From positions 46,235 to 110,234 of the forward strand of contig JAKDMV010000001.1 of assembly GCA_030452125.1 (NCBI GenBank): a stretch of DNA of 64,000 bases. The letters are read 5' to 3'. Positions 17,594 to 25,567 of the stretch are shown here, in pieces. This stretch comes from Micrococcaceae bacterium (GTDB lineage: Bacteria > Actinomycetota > Actinomycetes > Actinomycetales > Micrococcaceae). The notes beneath the pieces are model-generated. The model searched no databases. It saw only the letters and a program-made list of their open reading frames with translations, and was not told the origin of the DNA. Both the position numbers and the translations under genes were made by a program. Every line of letters starts with the position of its first letter. Position 1 is the first letter of the stretch.

Positions 17594-18123
17594 CGGGGGG
17601 CTCCGGGACCGCCTGGATGTACAGCGACGCGATCGTCTTCGGGATTCCCCTGATCGGCGCATTTGCCTGGTGCTTGATCTATCCGGCCTACCGCGCGCTG
17701 AAAGGCAGCTGGCGCTCCTGGGTCAATGCTCCCCCATACCTGCCATGGCAGGCTTCGTTGACCAATACGTGGCCCTTCATCCTGCTGTCCATGGGCCTGG
17801 CCATCGTCGTGGTCATGCCATCCCTGGTCTTCGAGGCACTGGGTTGGGAGGCAGCCCGGAAATTCATGTGGAACGGCCCCTTCTGGATCCCCTGGATCGG
17901 AGCCATCGTGGGAATCTTCTGGTGGCCCAAATCATTCGGACCCGCTTGGTACCGCACCTGGCGCCGGGCCGGAGGCAAGCGAAGCATCATGGCGTTCACC
18001 GAATCCGATATCGCCGCTGTCCGGCGTCTACCCGAAGGCAAGCGTCGACGCCGGCTGGAAAAGAACATCGAGGCCTGCCGCAGCTACAGCGCACAGGCCT
18101 CCGACCAACCCGTCCGCCGCTAG
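17590..18123 (+). CDS. Cassette membrane protein A1 (unknown function)
   Basis: 177 residues with three predicted membrane helices at about 12-32, 60-82 and 97-113, and a basic C-terminal cytoplasmic helix. Two other genes here (A2, A3) share its motifs: ALxGxWRSWVxAP after helix 1, a WP entry to helix 2, and a PWxxxIVxxFxWWP...PxWxRxW run covering helix 3. All three end with a conserved RRRRLxNxxACRxY-like helix. The family is not recognised. It starts by ATGA overlap with a leaderless 14-codon ORF and is followed after 15 bases by B1. Confidence 0.75.
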   Translation: MTGGSGTAWMYSDAIVFGIPLIGAFAWCLIYPAYRALKGSWRSWVNAPPYLPWQASLTNTWPFILLSMGLAIVVVMPSLVFEALGWEAARKFMWNGPFWIPWIGAIVGIFWWPKSFGPAWYRTWRRAGGKRSIMAFTESDIAAVRRLPEGKRRRRLEKNIEACRSYSAQASDQPVRR

Positions 18124-18138
18124 GCAGGAGCCACCATC

Positions 18139-18648
18139 ATGGAAACCAAGATCCCGGGCCGCACCGGACGTGCGACGCTGGTCCTCGAAGAACCCTGGCA
18201 AGCAGAATCCATCCGCGACGAATTCGAACTCTTCGCCTACCTGGCTGGTCCTGAAGGGACCTTCGCGCCCAACCTGATCGTGACCGTGAACCCGTTCGAC
18301 GGCACCATCGACGAGTTCCTCGACCGCGCCGTCCACGGCCTCACGACGACCCTCCAGAAGCCCTACCTGTTCGACGTCAGGATCTGGGACAAGGAACAAT
18401 CCCTTGACGATGACTCCGTCCCGTCCGTCGATGATCTGGACGTACTGTCGATGGGTCGAACCATCGCCTACACCCACGAATCAACCCAAACGAGAGCAAC
18501 CCTGCGCTCCGCGGAGTGGCTGTTCATCGACTCGGGTCTGGCCATCCAGGTGACTGGAACGACCACCACCGCCCAGTGGCCGATCTTCGAACCCACGCTT
18601 GGAACCATGGCCCGTTCCGTGTCCACCTCAACAGAAGGCGCATCATGA
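18139..18648 (+). CDS. Cassette soluble protein B1 (Mog1/PsbP-like pattern)
   Basis: 169 residues, no signal peptide. Paralogous to B2 at 20689: both open with a GRTGRA motif, then a WxxxSIRDExELxAYLxGPxGxFAPNLxVTVxPFD block, a regular helix (LxxRAxxGLT) and a late GLAIQVTxT...WPIF segment. The order of beta strands, central helix and the PNLVV-type strand recalls Mog1/PsbP (LpqN-type) proteins found near type VII secretion genes. That is a pattern-level inference without a search. AGGAG Shine-Dalgarno; stop overlaps the next gene by ATGA. B1 has a ~16-residue acidic insertion lacking in B2. Confidence 0.7.
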   Translation: METKIPGRTGRATLVLEEPWQAESIRDEFELFAYLAGPEGTFAPNLIVTVNPFDGTIDEFLDRAVHGLTTTLQKPYLFDVRIWDKEQSLDDDSVPSVDDLDVLSMGRTIAYTHESTQTRATLRSAEWLFIDSGLAIQVTGTTTTAQWPIFEPTLGTMARSVSTSTEGAS

Positions 18649-19496
18649 CCGGGAAAGACACCATCTACTTCAGCGGCACCGACCCCGTTGCCCAAGCAGC
18701 GTTACGGGCGCCCCTGCCCGATCTGGGCGAAATCGGTACCCAGCAGCCCTTTTCCTACGATGGAGCATGGGTCCACAGCGGTGCCGTCGAGCTTCTGATG
18801 AAGATGGTGGGCGGTTATCGTCCCGGCCGCTTGCAGCAGAGGCTCCAGCGGTCCCAGCTGGAAGAGCTGCGGGAGGCAGAGCTGGTCTCGGGAAACGAAC
18901 TCACCTCCGGTGGGCAGCTTCTCGTCGCGGTCATGAATGAAGCCGAGGCTTCCTTCCGTCTCTCCGGGCTCATCGAGAATCACGAGTACCTGTTCCAATG
19001 CTGGGCCTCGGAGCAGATGGCCCTCATCATCACCCAGCCTGGGTATCATGCCGCCGGCAACCCGGAATTCGTTGAACAGCCGACCCCGGCCCACGTCAAC
19101 ATCCGTGTGGTCCCCCTGCTGGATCTCTCGACGCTGATGGCCAAGTGGGTGGGCCTCGCTCCGGCATGGAACTTCGACCTCCTCCCCGTTGAAATCCCCA
19201 TGACCGCGATAGAAGACCAAATGAACGGGTCCTCGGCTGTCCCGGACGATGCCAACGATGTACTCCAGGATGCGTGGCGGGAGAAGTGGATGCTCTGGAG
19301 TCTCGAGGGCAGTTGCCCGGCCGGCGATCTGGACCCCTTGACCTACCTGACGGCCGGTCGTCGGGGCCAGCACCGCTTGGCCCAGCAGGAAAGCGAGTCG
19401 GTCATGCTGATCCCCACTGGTTCGACCTATGTCTTCGACCAAATCGAGGACCGCCTCCAGGCCATGGTGTTCCAACGAGACCCCGTCCTGCCCTGA
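18645..19496 (+). CDS. Cassette protein C1 (EspG-like architecture)
   Basis: 283 residues, soluble and acidic. Two halves are joined by a variable linker near residues 130-150. The N-terminal half contains LREAELVSGNELTSGGQLLV and WASEQMALIIT; the C-terminal half contains VVPLLDLSTL, a mid-domain helix and TAGRRGQHRLAQ followed by YVFDQIEDRLQAM. The order (helix with LTxxG, a W..MALI strand, VPLLDL, a GRRGQ hairpin, then a terminal helix) recalls EspG-type chaperones of type VII secretion, but identity is below what I can prove. It overlaps B1 by ATGA and is paralogous to C2. Confidence 0.65.
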   Translation: MTGKDTIYFSGTDPVAQAALRAPLPDLGEIGTQQPFSYDGAWVHSGAVELLMKMVGGYRPGRLQQRLQRSQLEELREAELVSGNELTSGGQLLVAVMNEAEASFRLSGLIENHEYLFQCWASEQMALIITQPGYHAAGNPEFVEQPTPAHVNIRVVPLLDLSTLMAKWVGLAPAWNFDLLPVEIPMTAIEDQMNGSSAVPDDANDVLQDAWREKWMLWSLEGSCPAGDLDPLTYLTAGRRGQHRLAQQESESVMLIPTGSTYVFDQIEDRLQAMVFQRDPVLP

Positions 19497-19511
19497 CGGG
19501 GCCCAAAACGA

Positions 19512-19517
19512 TAGGAT
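19512..19517 (+). promoter_or_regulatory. -10 box of the second half-cassette, leaderless type
   Basis: TAGGAT followed by six bases (CCTTGA) and the ATG of A2 at 19524. This implies that the A2-A3-B2-C2 block has its own promoter independent of A1-B1-C1. Confidence 0.5.
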
Positions 19518-19523
19518 CCTTGA

Positions 19524-20087
19524 ATGATTGAAGACGCCAACTGGCATTTGCTCTTTTGGCCGGCTTTTTGGGTTTTCGTGCTCGTCGTGCTGGCACTGTG
19601 GTGGATTCCGACCCAGGTCGCCCGCAAGGCGTTAAACGGTAGATGGCGCAGCTGGGTGTTGGCTCCGAGCATCCCCTTCCAGATATCCTCGCGCAACGCC
19701 TGGCCCTTCATGTTTGCTGCCGCCTCCGTATCGTTGGGGATCGCGCTGCTCTCCCTCCCCGCGGAAGTCTTGGGATGGGAACGGGCCCGCCAAACCGTGT
19801 GGGATCTATTCTTCGCTCCCTGGGCGTTCGTCATCCTCTCCTTTGCCTGGTGGCCCCTGTGGCTGAGCCCGCGGTGGTACCGCTCCTGGGGCCAGGCCGG
19901 TGGCACCCGAGAAACCAATCCCTGGATGGAAGAGGAAGTGGCCATCGTGCAGGCCAAGGAGCCGTCGAAGAAGCGGGCAAAGCAACTGGCTGACATCGAG
20001 CGCTGCGCGGAAATCCTCCGTGGGCTCCCGACGCCCGGAGGAGCCGCTGAAACGTGTCACGGGGATTTGTCCGAGGAGACAGCATAA
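19524..20087 (+). CDS. Cassette membrane protein A2 (unknown function)
   Basis: 187 residues with three membrane helices at about 8-28, 50-75 and 92-110. Paralogue of A1 and A3: it has ALNGRWRSWVLAP after helix 1, NAWPFMF entering helix 2, and a helix-3 end FAWWPLWLSPRWYRSW. The C-terminal tail keeps the EEEVAIV...ERCAEIL helix in place of the FTxxxIAA...ACRxY motif. Base composition in 19524-19600 is visibly lower in GC than neighbouring housekeeping genes. Leaderless start. Confidence 0.75.
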   Translation: MIEDANWHLLFWPAFWVFVLVVLALWWIPTQVARKALNGRWRSWVLAPSIPFQISSRNAWPFMFAAASVSLGIALLSLPAEVLGWERARQTVWDLFFAPWAFVILSFAWWPLWLSPRWYRSWGQAGGTRETNPWMEEEVAIVQAKEPSKKRAKQLADIERCAEILRGLPTPGGAAETCHGDLSEETA

Positions 20088-20089
20088 TC

Positions 20090-20692
20090 ATGGAAGTAAC
20101 CACCGACCCGGCAGAAGTCTGGCTCAACTTCATCTATACCCCCAATCTGATCATCGGCACCGTGATGATCCTGTTGATCATCTTCGGCCTGGCATACCCG
20201 GCACTGAAGGCACTGCATGGAAACTGGCGATCGTGGGTATTGGCTCCCGGCGTCATCAACGTTCCGCTGACGTGGTTCCAGACCAGGCATAAGTGGCCCT
20301 ATATGTTGTTGTGCTTCGCTACTGCCCTGACGATGATGTTGCCGACCATTTATTTCGAAGCGGCCAATGACGAGCGCATGCGCCAGCTGTGGTGGACCCT
20401 CCCGATTTTTTGGGGCCCGTGGCTGGCAGGAATCGTGTCGTTCCTCTGGTGGCCGCTCCGGGCGACCCCCCGCTGGAACCGCGATTGGGAACGTCGACGG
20501 GAGGATGAATCGCGCGCCATCCCCTTCACGGATGAAGAGATTGCTGCCTTTGAGGCAATGCCTGCCGACAGTAGCCTGCGCCGTCGTCGCCTCCGCAATG
20601 TCAGGGCGTGCCGGCTGTACGCTTCCGGGCGCCAGAACGCTTTCGTGCCGCCATGGAAGGATCGCCAAGATCAGGACATGACGGAATCATGA
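20090..20692 (+). CDS. Cassette membrane protein A3 (unknown function)
   Basis: 200 residues with three membrane helices near 17-36, 65-85 and 102-120. It shares YPALKALHGNWRSWVLAPG, the WP entry to helix 2 and FLWWPLRATPRWNRDWERR with A1 and A2. Its C-terminal tail (IPFTDEEIAAFEAMP, then RRRRLRNVRACRLYASG) is closest to A1. It follows A2 after two bases with a GAGGAG Shine-Dalgarno, and its stop overlaps B2 by ATGA. A2 and A3 next to each other suggest a local duplication or a heteromeric membrane complex. Confidence 0.75.
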   Translation: MEVTTDPAEVWLNFIYTPNLIIGTVMILLIIFGLAYPALKALHGNWRSWVLAPGVINVPLTWFQTRHKWPYMLLCFATALTMMLPTIYFEAANDERMRQLWWTLPIFWGPWLAGIVSFLWWPLRATPRWNRDWERRREDESRAIPFTDEEIAAFEAMPADSSLRRRRLRNVRACRLYASGRQNAFVPPWKDRQDQDMTES

Positions 20693-21144
20693 CATCCGAT
20701 CAGCCGATCACCGGTCGAACCGGTAGAGCTTCATTCAGGATCCCTGCGGCATGGGTCAGCGGATCGGTCCGGGAGGGAACCGAGCTCCTGGCCTACCTGC
20801 CTGGCCCGGCCGGACGGTTCGCACCGAACCTCGTAGTAACCGTGGCCCCGTTCGACGACACGTTGGATAAGCTCGCAGTACGGGCCATCGATGGCCTCAC
20901 GGACCACCTGGTGAATTCCTTCATCGTCGACGTCCGCCTATGGGACGTCCCCGGCCGGGTGATCCACTACACGCACCAATCCCCTGACGACCGGCTGCGG
21001 GTTCGGGCCTGCGACTTCCTCACCATCCAAAACGGGCTCGCACTCCAGGTCACCACGACGTGTGCCGTCTCCGATTGGCCCGCCTTCTCCGAGATCTTCG
21101 AGCAGATCGCCCGGTCGACCACGGCGATGGAGGCCGCCGTATGA
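20689..21144 (+). CDS. Cassette soluble protein B2 (Mog1/PsbP-like pattern)
   Basis: 151 residues; paralogue of B1 over its whole length. It has ITGRTGRASFRIPAAW at the N-terminus, GTELLAYLPGPAGRFAPNL, VTVAPFDDTLDKLAVRAIDG, and a C-terminal LTIQNGLALQVTTT strand pair ending in SEIFEQIARS. It lacks the acidic insertion of B1. It is coupled at both ends by four-base ATGA overlaps, to A3 before and C2 after. Confidence 0.7.
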   Translation: MTSDQPITGRTGRASFRIPAAWVSGSVREGTELLAYLPGPAGRFAPNLVVTVAPFDDTLDKLAVRAIDGLTDHLVNSFIVDVRLWDVPGRVIHYTHQSPDDRLRVRACDFLTIQNGLALQVTTTCAVSDWPAFSEIFEQIARSTTAMEAAV

Positions 21145-21980
21145 GTACCTTCGTCCCCGATGCGGCCACGGCAACCAGCTACGGAACCCCTCTGCCGGAC
21201 CTGACCGCCGTGGCCTCACACCAGCCTTTCCACTACGAGGGGTCATGGCTCAACGGAAAATCGATCGAGTTCCTGTCGGGCCGCGGGCAGGATCCAGTCA
21301 TCGGTCTCCTCCAGCGCTTCATCCACGCCGCCGAGGTCAAAGAGCTGGAGGCTGCTGCCCTGGTCGACGGCAACAAGCTGACCAGACGCGGACAGGCGGT
21401 CAACGCCTTGATGCGTGATTCGCCCTTCACGTTCCGGGTCTCGGCGCTCCATGATGGCCGCCAGGAACTACTGCAGATCTGGGCCAACGACGAGATGGCG
21501 CTGGTCATTGCCGGCTCCGCCTAGAACGACGGTCAATTCGATCCAGCTCAGCAGCGGCCTGACGACGAGCTTTTCAACGTAGAGCTGGTGCCCCTGCCGG
21601 ATCTCAGTACGCACATCCTGCGCTGGCTGGGTATCGGCCCGGCCTGGAATCTGGCCCTGGAACCCGACTCCATGGGCATGGACATCCTCGACGCGAAGGT
21701 CATGCGCAACGCCCCACCTCCCGCCCCGGACGCTGCCAACGAAGCGTTCCGGGACGCGTGGACGGAACCGTGGATGATTTGGAGTTTCGACGGCGTCGGC
21801 CAGGACGGCAGCCTGGAGTCCCTGACCTACGTCCACGCGGGACGGCGCGGTCAATACCGGCTGGCACAGCCCGACGAGCACAGCATGCTCCTGGTCCCCA
21901 TGGGTTCCAGCGCGGTTCTGGACCAGATCGAGGACAGGATCCAGGCAATGCTCTTCACGCGGCCGGTGCATCTGCTCTAG
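21141..21980 (+). pseudogene. Cassette protein C2, interrupted by an amber codon
   Basis: Paralogue of C1 whose frame is intact over ~279 codons except for one TAG at 21522-21524. Upstream (127 codons) carries TPLPDLTAVASHQPFHYEGSW and NDEMALVIAGSA. After the TAG the same frame resumes with VELVPLPDLSTHILRWLG, DAWTEPWMIWSFDG, HAGRRGQYRLAQ and VLDQIEDRIQAMLF, matching C1 residue for residue in blocks. The break falls in the variable linker between the two halves. Either the gene is dead, it is split into two polypeptides (a GTG at 21588 could restart), the TAG is read through, or it is a sequencing error. Confidence 0.65.
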
Positions 21981-22041
21981 ACCCGTCCCCGAACGGGGCC
22001 CCGCGTCGGTCCGGGGCACCTGCCGGCCCCCGGGCCTGCAT

Positions 22042-22067
22042 TAGGCTGGAGACGATTCATTCGTCTC
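22042..22067 (+). promoter_or_regulatory. Promoter -10 and early-transcript hairpin of the alpha-glucosidase gene
   Basis: TAGGCT at 22042-22047 is followed by the inverted repeat GAGACGA-TTCAT-TCGTCTC (22049-22067), which sits across the expected transcription start. It may be an operator for a sugar-responsive repressor or a 5' stabilising hairpin. A conventional GAGGAG Shine-Dalgarno then precedes the ATG at 22114. Confidence 0.4.
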
Positions 22068-22113
22068 TGATACCCACTGTCCGGATCCCGGCAAAGACCC
22101 CCTGAGGAGTTCC

Positions 22114-23823
22114 ATGTCCAAGCACGCCCAGCACACCCCCTGGTGGCAGGATGCGGTCATCTACCAGGTGTATCCGCGTTCCTTCGCCGATGCCGACGCG
22201 AACGGCATGGGCGATCTGCGTGGAGTGGCCTCCAAGATCGGGTACCTGAAGAAGCTGGGGGTGAACGCCGTCTGGCTCTCCCCCTTCTACAAGTCCCCGC
22301 AGGCCGATGCCGGCTACGACGTCGCCGACTACCGTCAGGTGGACCCCTTGTTCGGCACGCTGGAGGACTTCGACGACATGCTGGCCCGGGCCCACGCCGA
22401 AGACATCCGCATCATCGTGGACCTGGTGCCCAACCACACCTCGGACGAGCATGTCTGGTTCGGCCAGGCACTCGCCGCGGCCCCCGGCTCCCCCGAACGC
22501 GACCGCTATATCTTCCGCGATGGCCAGGGCCCCGCAGGCGACGTGGAGCCCAATAACTGGCAGTCATTATTCGGCGGACCGGCTTGGACCCGCACTACCA
22601 ACGCCGACGGCAGCCCGGGGCAGTGGTATCTGCACCTTTTCGATACCAAGCAGCCCGATTTGAACTGGGAGAACGAAGAGGTCCACGCCGAGATGCGCTC
22701 CGTCCTGCGTTTCTGGCTGGACCGCGGGGTGGACGGCTTCCGGGTTGATGTCGCCCACGGCATGGTCAAGGCCGAGGGCCTGCCGGATTGGTCGGAGAAG
22801 GTCAGCATGGTCCAGGGCAACGAGGAGGCCGCAGCCAGCGCCACCCCACCGTATTTCGATCAGGAGGGCGTCCATGCGATCTACGAGGAGTGGAACGCGG
22901 TGCTCGCGGAGTACGACGGCGACCGCATGATGGTCGCGGAAGCCTGGGTCGAGCCGATGGAGCGGATCTTCCGCTACGTCCGCGCAGGTGAAATGCAGCA
23001 GGCCTTCAACTTCGGCTTCCTGCTGGCCGGCTGGAATGCCCGGAACATCGTGGAGAACGTGACCGAGACCCTGGCCGAGGCCGCCGTCGTGGCCGCACCG
23101 CCGACCTGGGTGCTGTCCAACCACGATACGGTCCGGCACTGCTCACGCTTCGGCCTGACCGACCCGACCTCGTTCCCCAAGGGCATCGCCGCCCAGGATG
23201 AACAGCCCGACGAGGCCCTGGGCGCCGCCCGCGGACGGGCCGCGGCCCTGATCATGTTCGCGCTGCCCGGTTCCGCCTACATCTACCAGGGCGATGAGTT
23301 GACGTTGCCCGAACACACCACGCTGCCCGATCAGCTGCGCCAGGACCCCAGCTTCTTCCGCACCGAGGGGGCCGAACGGGGCCGTGACGGGTGCCGCATC
23401 CCCATGCCGTGGGCCGCCGGTGAAGAGGGGCTGGGTTTCTCCCCCGTCAACCACGATGCCGGCACGCAGGAATCCGGCGCCGCCGAACCGTGGCTGCCGC
23501 AGCCCGAAAGCTACACCCGCTACGCGGCAGACCAGCAGGTGGGCGTCGAAGGCTCGGCCTTCGAGTTGTATCGGTCGTTGCTCTCCCACCGTGCCGAGCG
23601 GGAACTGGGCCGCGGTCAGCTGGACTGGGCGCCGGCCAATGCCCCGTCCGAGGGAGTGCTCTCCTACACCAACGGCACCTTGCAGGTGCTGGCCAACCTG
23701 GGCACCAAGCCGGTGGAGGTCCCCGCGGGGATGTCGGTGCTGGCCGCCAGCGCTCCGGAAGTGTGCACCGACGACGGCCTGCTCAAACCCGATGCCGCGC
23801 TGTGGCTGGTGCCCGAACAGTAG
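22114..23823 (+). CDS. GH13 alpha-glucosidase / oligo-1,6-glucosidase
   Basis: 569 residues. Glycoside hydrolase family 13 exo-acting alpha-glucosidase, cytoplasmic (no signal peptide), releasing glucose from maltose- or isomaltose-type oligosaccharides. It begins with WWQDAVIYQVYPRSFADADANG. The four conserved regions are visible: DLVPNHTSDEH, DGFRVDVAHGM with the nucleophile Asp, MVAEAWV with the acid/base Glu, and VLSNHDTVRH with the stabiliser Asp. Bond preference is not decidable by eye. It stands alone, without transporter genes. Confidence 0.9.
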   Translation: MSKHAQHTPWWQDAVIYQVYPRSFADADANGMGDLRGVASKIGYLKKLGVNAVWLSPFYKSPQADAGYDVADYRQVDPLFGTLEDFDDMLARAHAEDIRIIVDLVPNHTSDEHVWFGQALAAAPGSPERDRYIFRDGQGPAGDVEPNNWQSLFGGPAWTRTTNADGSPGQWYLHLFDTKQPDLNWENEEVHAEMRSVLRFWLDRGVDGFRVDVAHGMVKAEGLPDWSEKVSMVQGNEEAAASATPPYFDQEGVHAIYEEWNAVLAEYDGDRMMVAEAWVEPMERIFRYVRAGEMQQAFNFGFLLAGWNARNIVENVTETLAEAAVVAAPPTWVLSNHDTVRHCSRFGLTDPTSFPKGIAAQDEQPDEALGAARGRAAALIMFALPGSAYIYQGDELTLPEHTTLPDQLRQDPSFFRTEGAERGRDGCRIPMPWAAGEEGLGFSPVNHDAGTQESGAAEPWLPQPESYTRYAADQQVGVEGSAFELYRSLLSHRAERELGRGQLDWAPANAPSEGVLSYTNGTLQVLANLGTKPVEVPAGMSVLAASAPEVCTDDGLLKPDAALWLVPEQ

Positions 23824-23824
23824 G

Positions 23825-24439
23825 TCAGCGCACCCTTTCGGCCCGTGACATGCGGGTGCGGGCGCCGGTGGCCAGGTGGATGACCACCGGGCCACTGGCG
23901 CCGAGCACCTGGTCCAGGTCAACGGCGAGCGCCGAGAGGTCCTCGGCAATCCGGTAGGGCGCAGCCCCGAGCCGGGGCTGGACCTTGATCCGCAGCCCGG
24001 CGCTGGACCGTGGCGAGGACCAGGAGGTCACCGATATCGACACCAGGTCCGGGCGTCCCGCCAGGGAGGCCTTGAAGGCTTGTTCGGGAACGGCAGCGGC
24101 GAGTTCAACCACCCCACGGGTCCCTTCCTCACGGTATTCGCGGGCGAAGATCCCGGTCTTGCCCTGCCCCTGGACGGCGGCCCACCAGATCATCAACAGG
24201 ATCAGGGCGATCATCACCACCGAGACCACGATCCACAACCAGGAATCACGCTGGCCCTCCAGCGTGGTGTTGTCCAGTAATTGCATGAAGCCGGTGCGCA
24301 GCTCGTCGGCGAGGCCACGCCAGCCCGAGGCGTAGCCGGGGAAGCCTGCCAGGAGCAGCCCGTGGAGGCCCACCCCGGTCATGAGCAGGCCCAGGAAGGT
24401 GAGCACGATGCGGTTGGTCGCGCGCGGGGTCCGGTTCAT
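23825..24439 (-). CDS. AmaP-like membrane anchor of the Asp23 operon
   Basis: 204 residues. Two membrane helices (about 11-32 and 66-87) enclose a short external loop; the C-terminal ~110 residues form an Asp23-like alpha/beta domain (GIFAREYREEGTRGVVELAAAVPEQ, later LRIKVQPRLGAAPYRIAED). This matches the layout of AmaP, which tethers Asp23 to the membrane in staphylococci. It is last in the five-gene operon and overlaps the preceding gene by four bases. It ends two bases from the convergent glucosidase stop. Confidence 0.65.
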   Translation of the reverse strand: MNRTPRATNRIVLTFLGLLMTGVGLHGLLLAGFPGYASGWRGLADELRTGFMQLLDNTTLEGQRDSWLWIVVSVVMIALILLMIWWAAVQGQGKTGIFAREYREEGTRGVVELAAAVPEQAFKASLAGRPDLVSISVTSWSSPRSSAGLRIKVQPRLGAAPYRIAEDLSALAVDLDQVLGASGPVVIHLATGARTRMSRAERVR

Positions 24440-25014
24440 TGTCCGACCACCCCCGTCTCGGCGACCTGGATCCTGACGTCGGGGAACGGGTCGATCCGGT
24501 TGGCCTCCAGTTCATCGCGGACGGCAGCGTGGACCGCCTCGGCGTCGATGCCGATGCCGGAGGTCGGGCGCAGTTGGACGTCGACGTGGTTGCGGCTGAC
24601 GATCACCACGACCTGTTCGGGGGCCACCCCGGCTTCGGTGCGGGCCCGACGGGCCAGGGTGGAGGCGAGCACGCCGTCGTCGATGACCACGATCGCCCGC
24701 TCGTTGGGGATCGCGTGCCGGGCCCTGCGGCCAGGCAGCACCCCGTGGAGCAGGAAGAACAATCCCAGGGCCAGCACCACCAGCGAACCGGCAGCGAGCA
24801 CCAGGGAGTTGGCCGACTCCGGCAGGCGGGTAAGCCAGTCACCCCATTCGCCCGGGGAACGGATCCACACCTCCTGGCCCAGCGACTTCATCGCCGCCTC
24901 GAACATGAAGTAGAGGCAGATCGCGGTGACCAGCACCGCGGCGATGATGGAAGCGGTCGATCGGGCGCTATGCAGTTCGTGGGACTGGAGCTTGCGGCGT
25001 TCGTCGTCGTTCAT
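24436..25014 (-). CDS. DUF6286-like membrane protein
   Basis: 192 residues. One helix near residues 20-40 and a second near 72-92, then a basic stretch (GRRARHAIPNERAIVVIDDGVL) and a C-terminal alpha/beta domain (VVVIVSRNHVDVQLRP). It resembles the actinobacterial family found only in Asp23/Gls24 clusters. Four-base overlaps with both neighbours indicate a single translationally coupled operon. Function unknown; a structural role in an envelope-stress complex is inferred from context. Confidence 0.65.
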   Translation of the reverse strand: MNDDERRKLQSHELHSARSTASIIAAVLVTAICLYFMFEAAMKSLGQEVWIRSPGEWGDWLTRLPESANSLVLAAGSLVVLALGLFFLLHGVLPGRRARHAIPNERAIVVIDDGVLASTLARRARTEAGVAPEQVVVIVSRNHVDVQLRPTSGIGIDAEAVHAAVRDELEANRIDPFPDVRIQVAETGVVGQ

Positions 25015-25379
25015 GACGTCCTCCTTCTGCGCAGGACGACGCCGGTGACCCGGACGTCGACGCGGCTGACATGGGAGCCGGTGAGCTCCACGAACCGGTC
25101 GCGCACCGTGGACCGGGCATCACGGGCCCGGCCCATCACCGATTCGGAGGCGTCCAGGCCCGCGGGCCGGTCATAGGCCAACGGGGCAATGGGCAAGGGC
25201 AGGCTCAGTCGCAGGGCCAAGGCACCGAATTCGTCATTGAGCGAGACCCTGATGCTTCCCGGCTGCACGTCGAAGACCTCGGAGGCGATGATCCGGGCGG
25301 AACTGGTCAGGGCCTGCGTACTGATCCGGGTGTGTCCGGCCCGGGGGCGCCGCCCGGGGCCGGTGGTCTCGGCGCTCAC
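25011..25379 (-). CDS. Second Asp23/Gls24-like protein
   Basis: 122 residues. An Asp23-type core is recognisable from the STQALTSSARIIASEVFDVQPGSIRVSLNDEFG stretch and the late strand VSRVDVRVTGVVLRR, but it is shorter and more diverged than the first Asp23 protein of this operon. The N-terminus is Arg/Gly-rich. It overlaps the genes on both sides by four bases. Confidence 0.6.
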   Translation of the reverse strand: MSAETTGPGRRPRAGHTRISTQALTSSARIIASEVFDVQPGSIRVSLNDEFGALALRLSLPLPIAPLAYDRPAGLDASESVMGRARDARSTVRDRFVELTGSHVSRVDVRVTGVVLRRRRTS

Positions 25380-25567
25380 GATGAGGAACGCCGTCCGGTC
25401 AGGGCGTCACGGACCCGACGCATATCAAGACGGCCATCCAGGAACCGTCCGACCAGCATGCCGACAGCCAGGAAGACGGCCATCAGCAGGAATCCCCCGA
25501 AGCCGTGGGTCAGGGCCGCCCAGCCGAGCACGGCGGCGACGGCGAGTCCGAGCGCTGTGGGGTTCAT
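25376..25567 (-). CDS. Small membrane protein of the Asp23 operon (DUF2273-like)
   Basis: 63 residues. Two closely spaced hydrophobic stretches (PTALGLAVAAVLGWAALTHG and FLLMAVFLAVGMLVGRF) and a basic C-terminal tail. Small two-helix proteins of this kind accompany Asp23 in many Gram-positive bacteria. Overlaps both neighbours by four bases. Confidence 0.7.
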   Translation of the reverse strand: MNPTALGLAVAAVLGWAALTHGFGGFLLMAVFLAVGMLVGRFLDGRLDMRRVRDALTGRRSSS

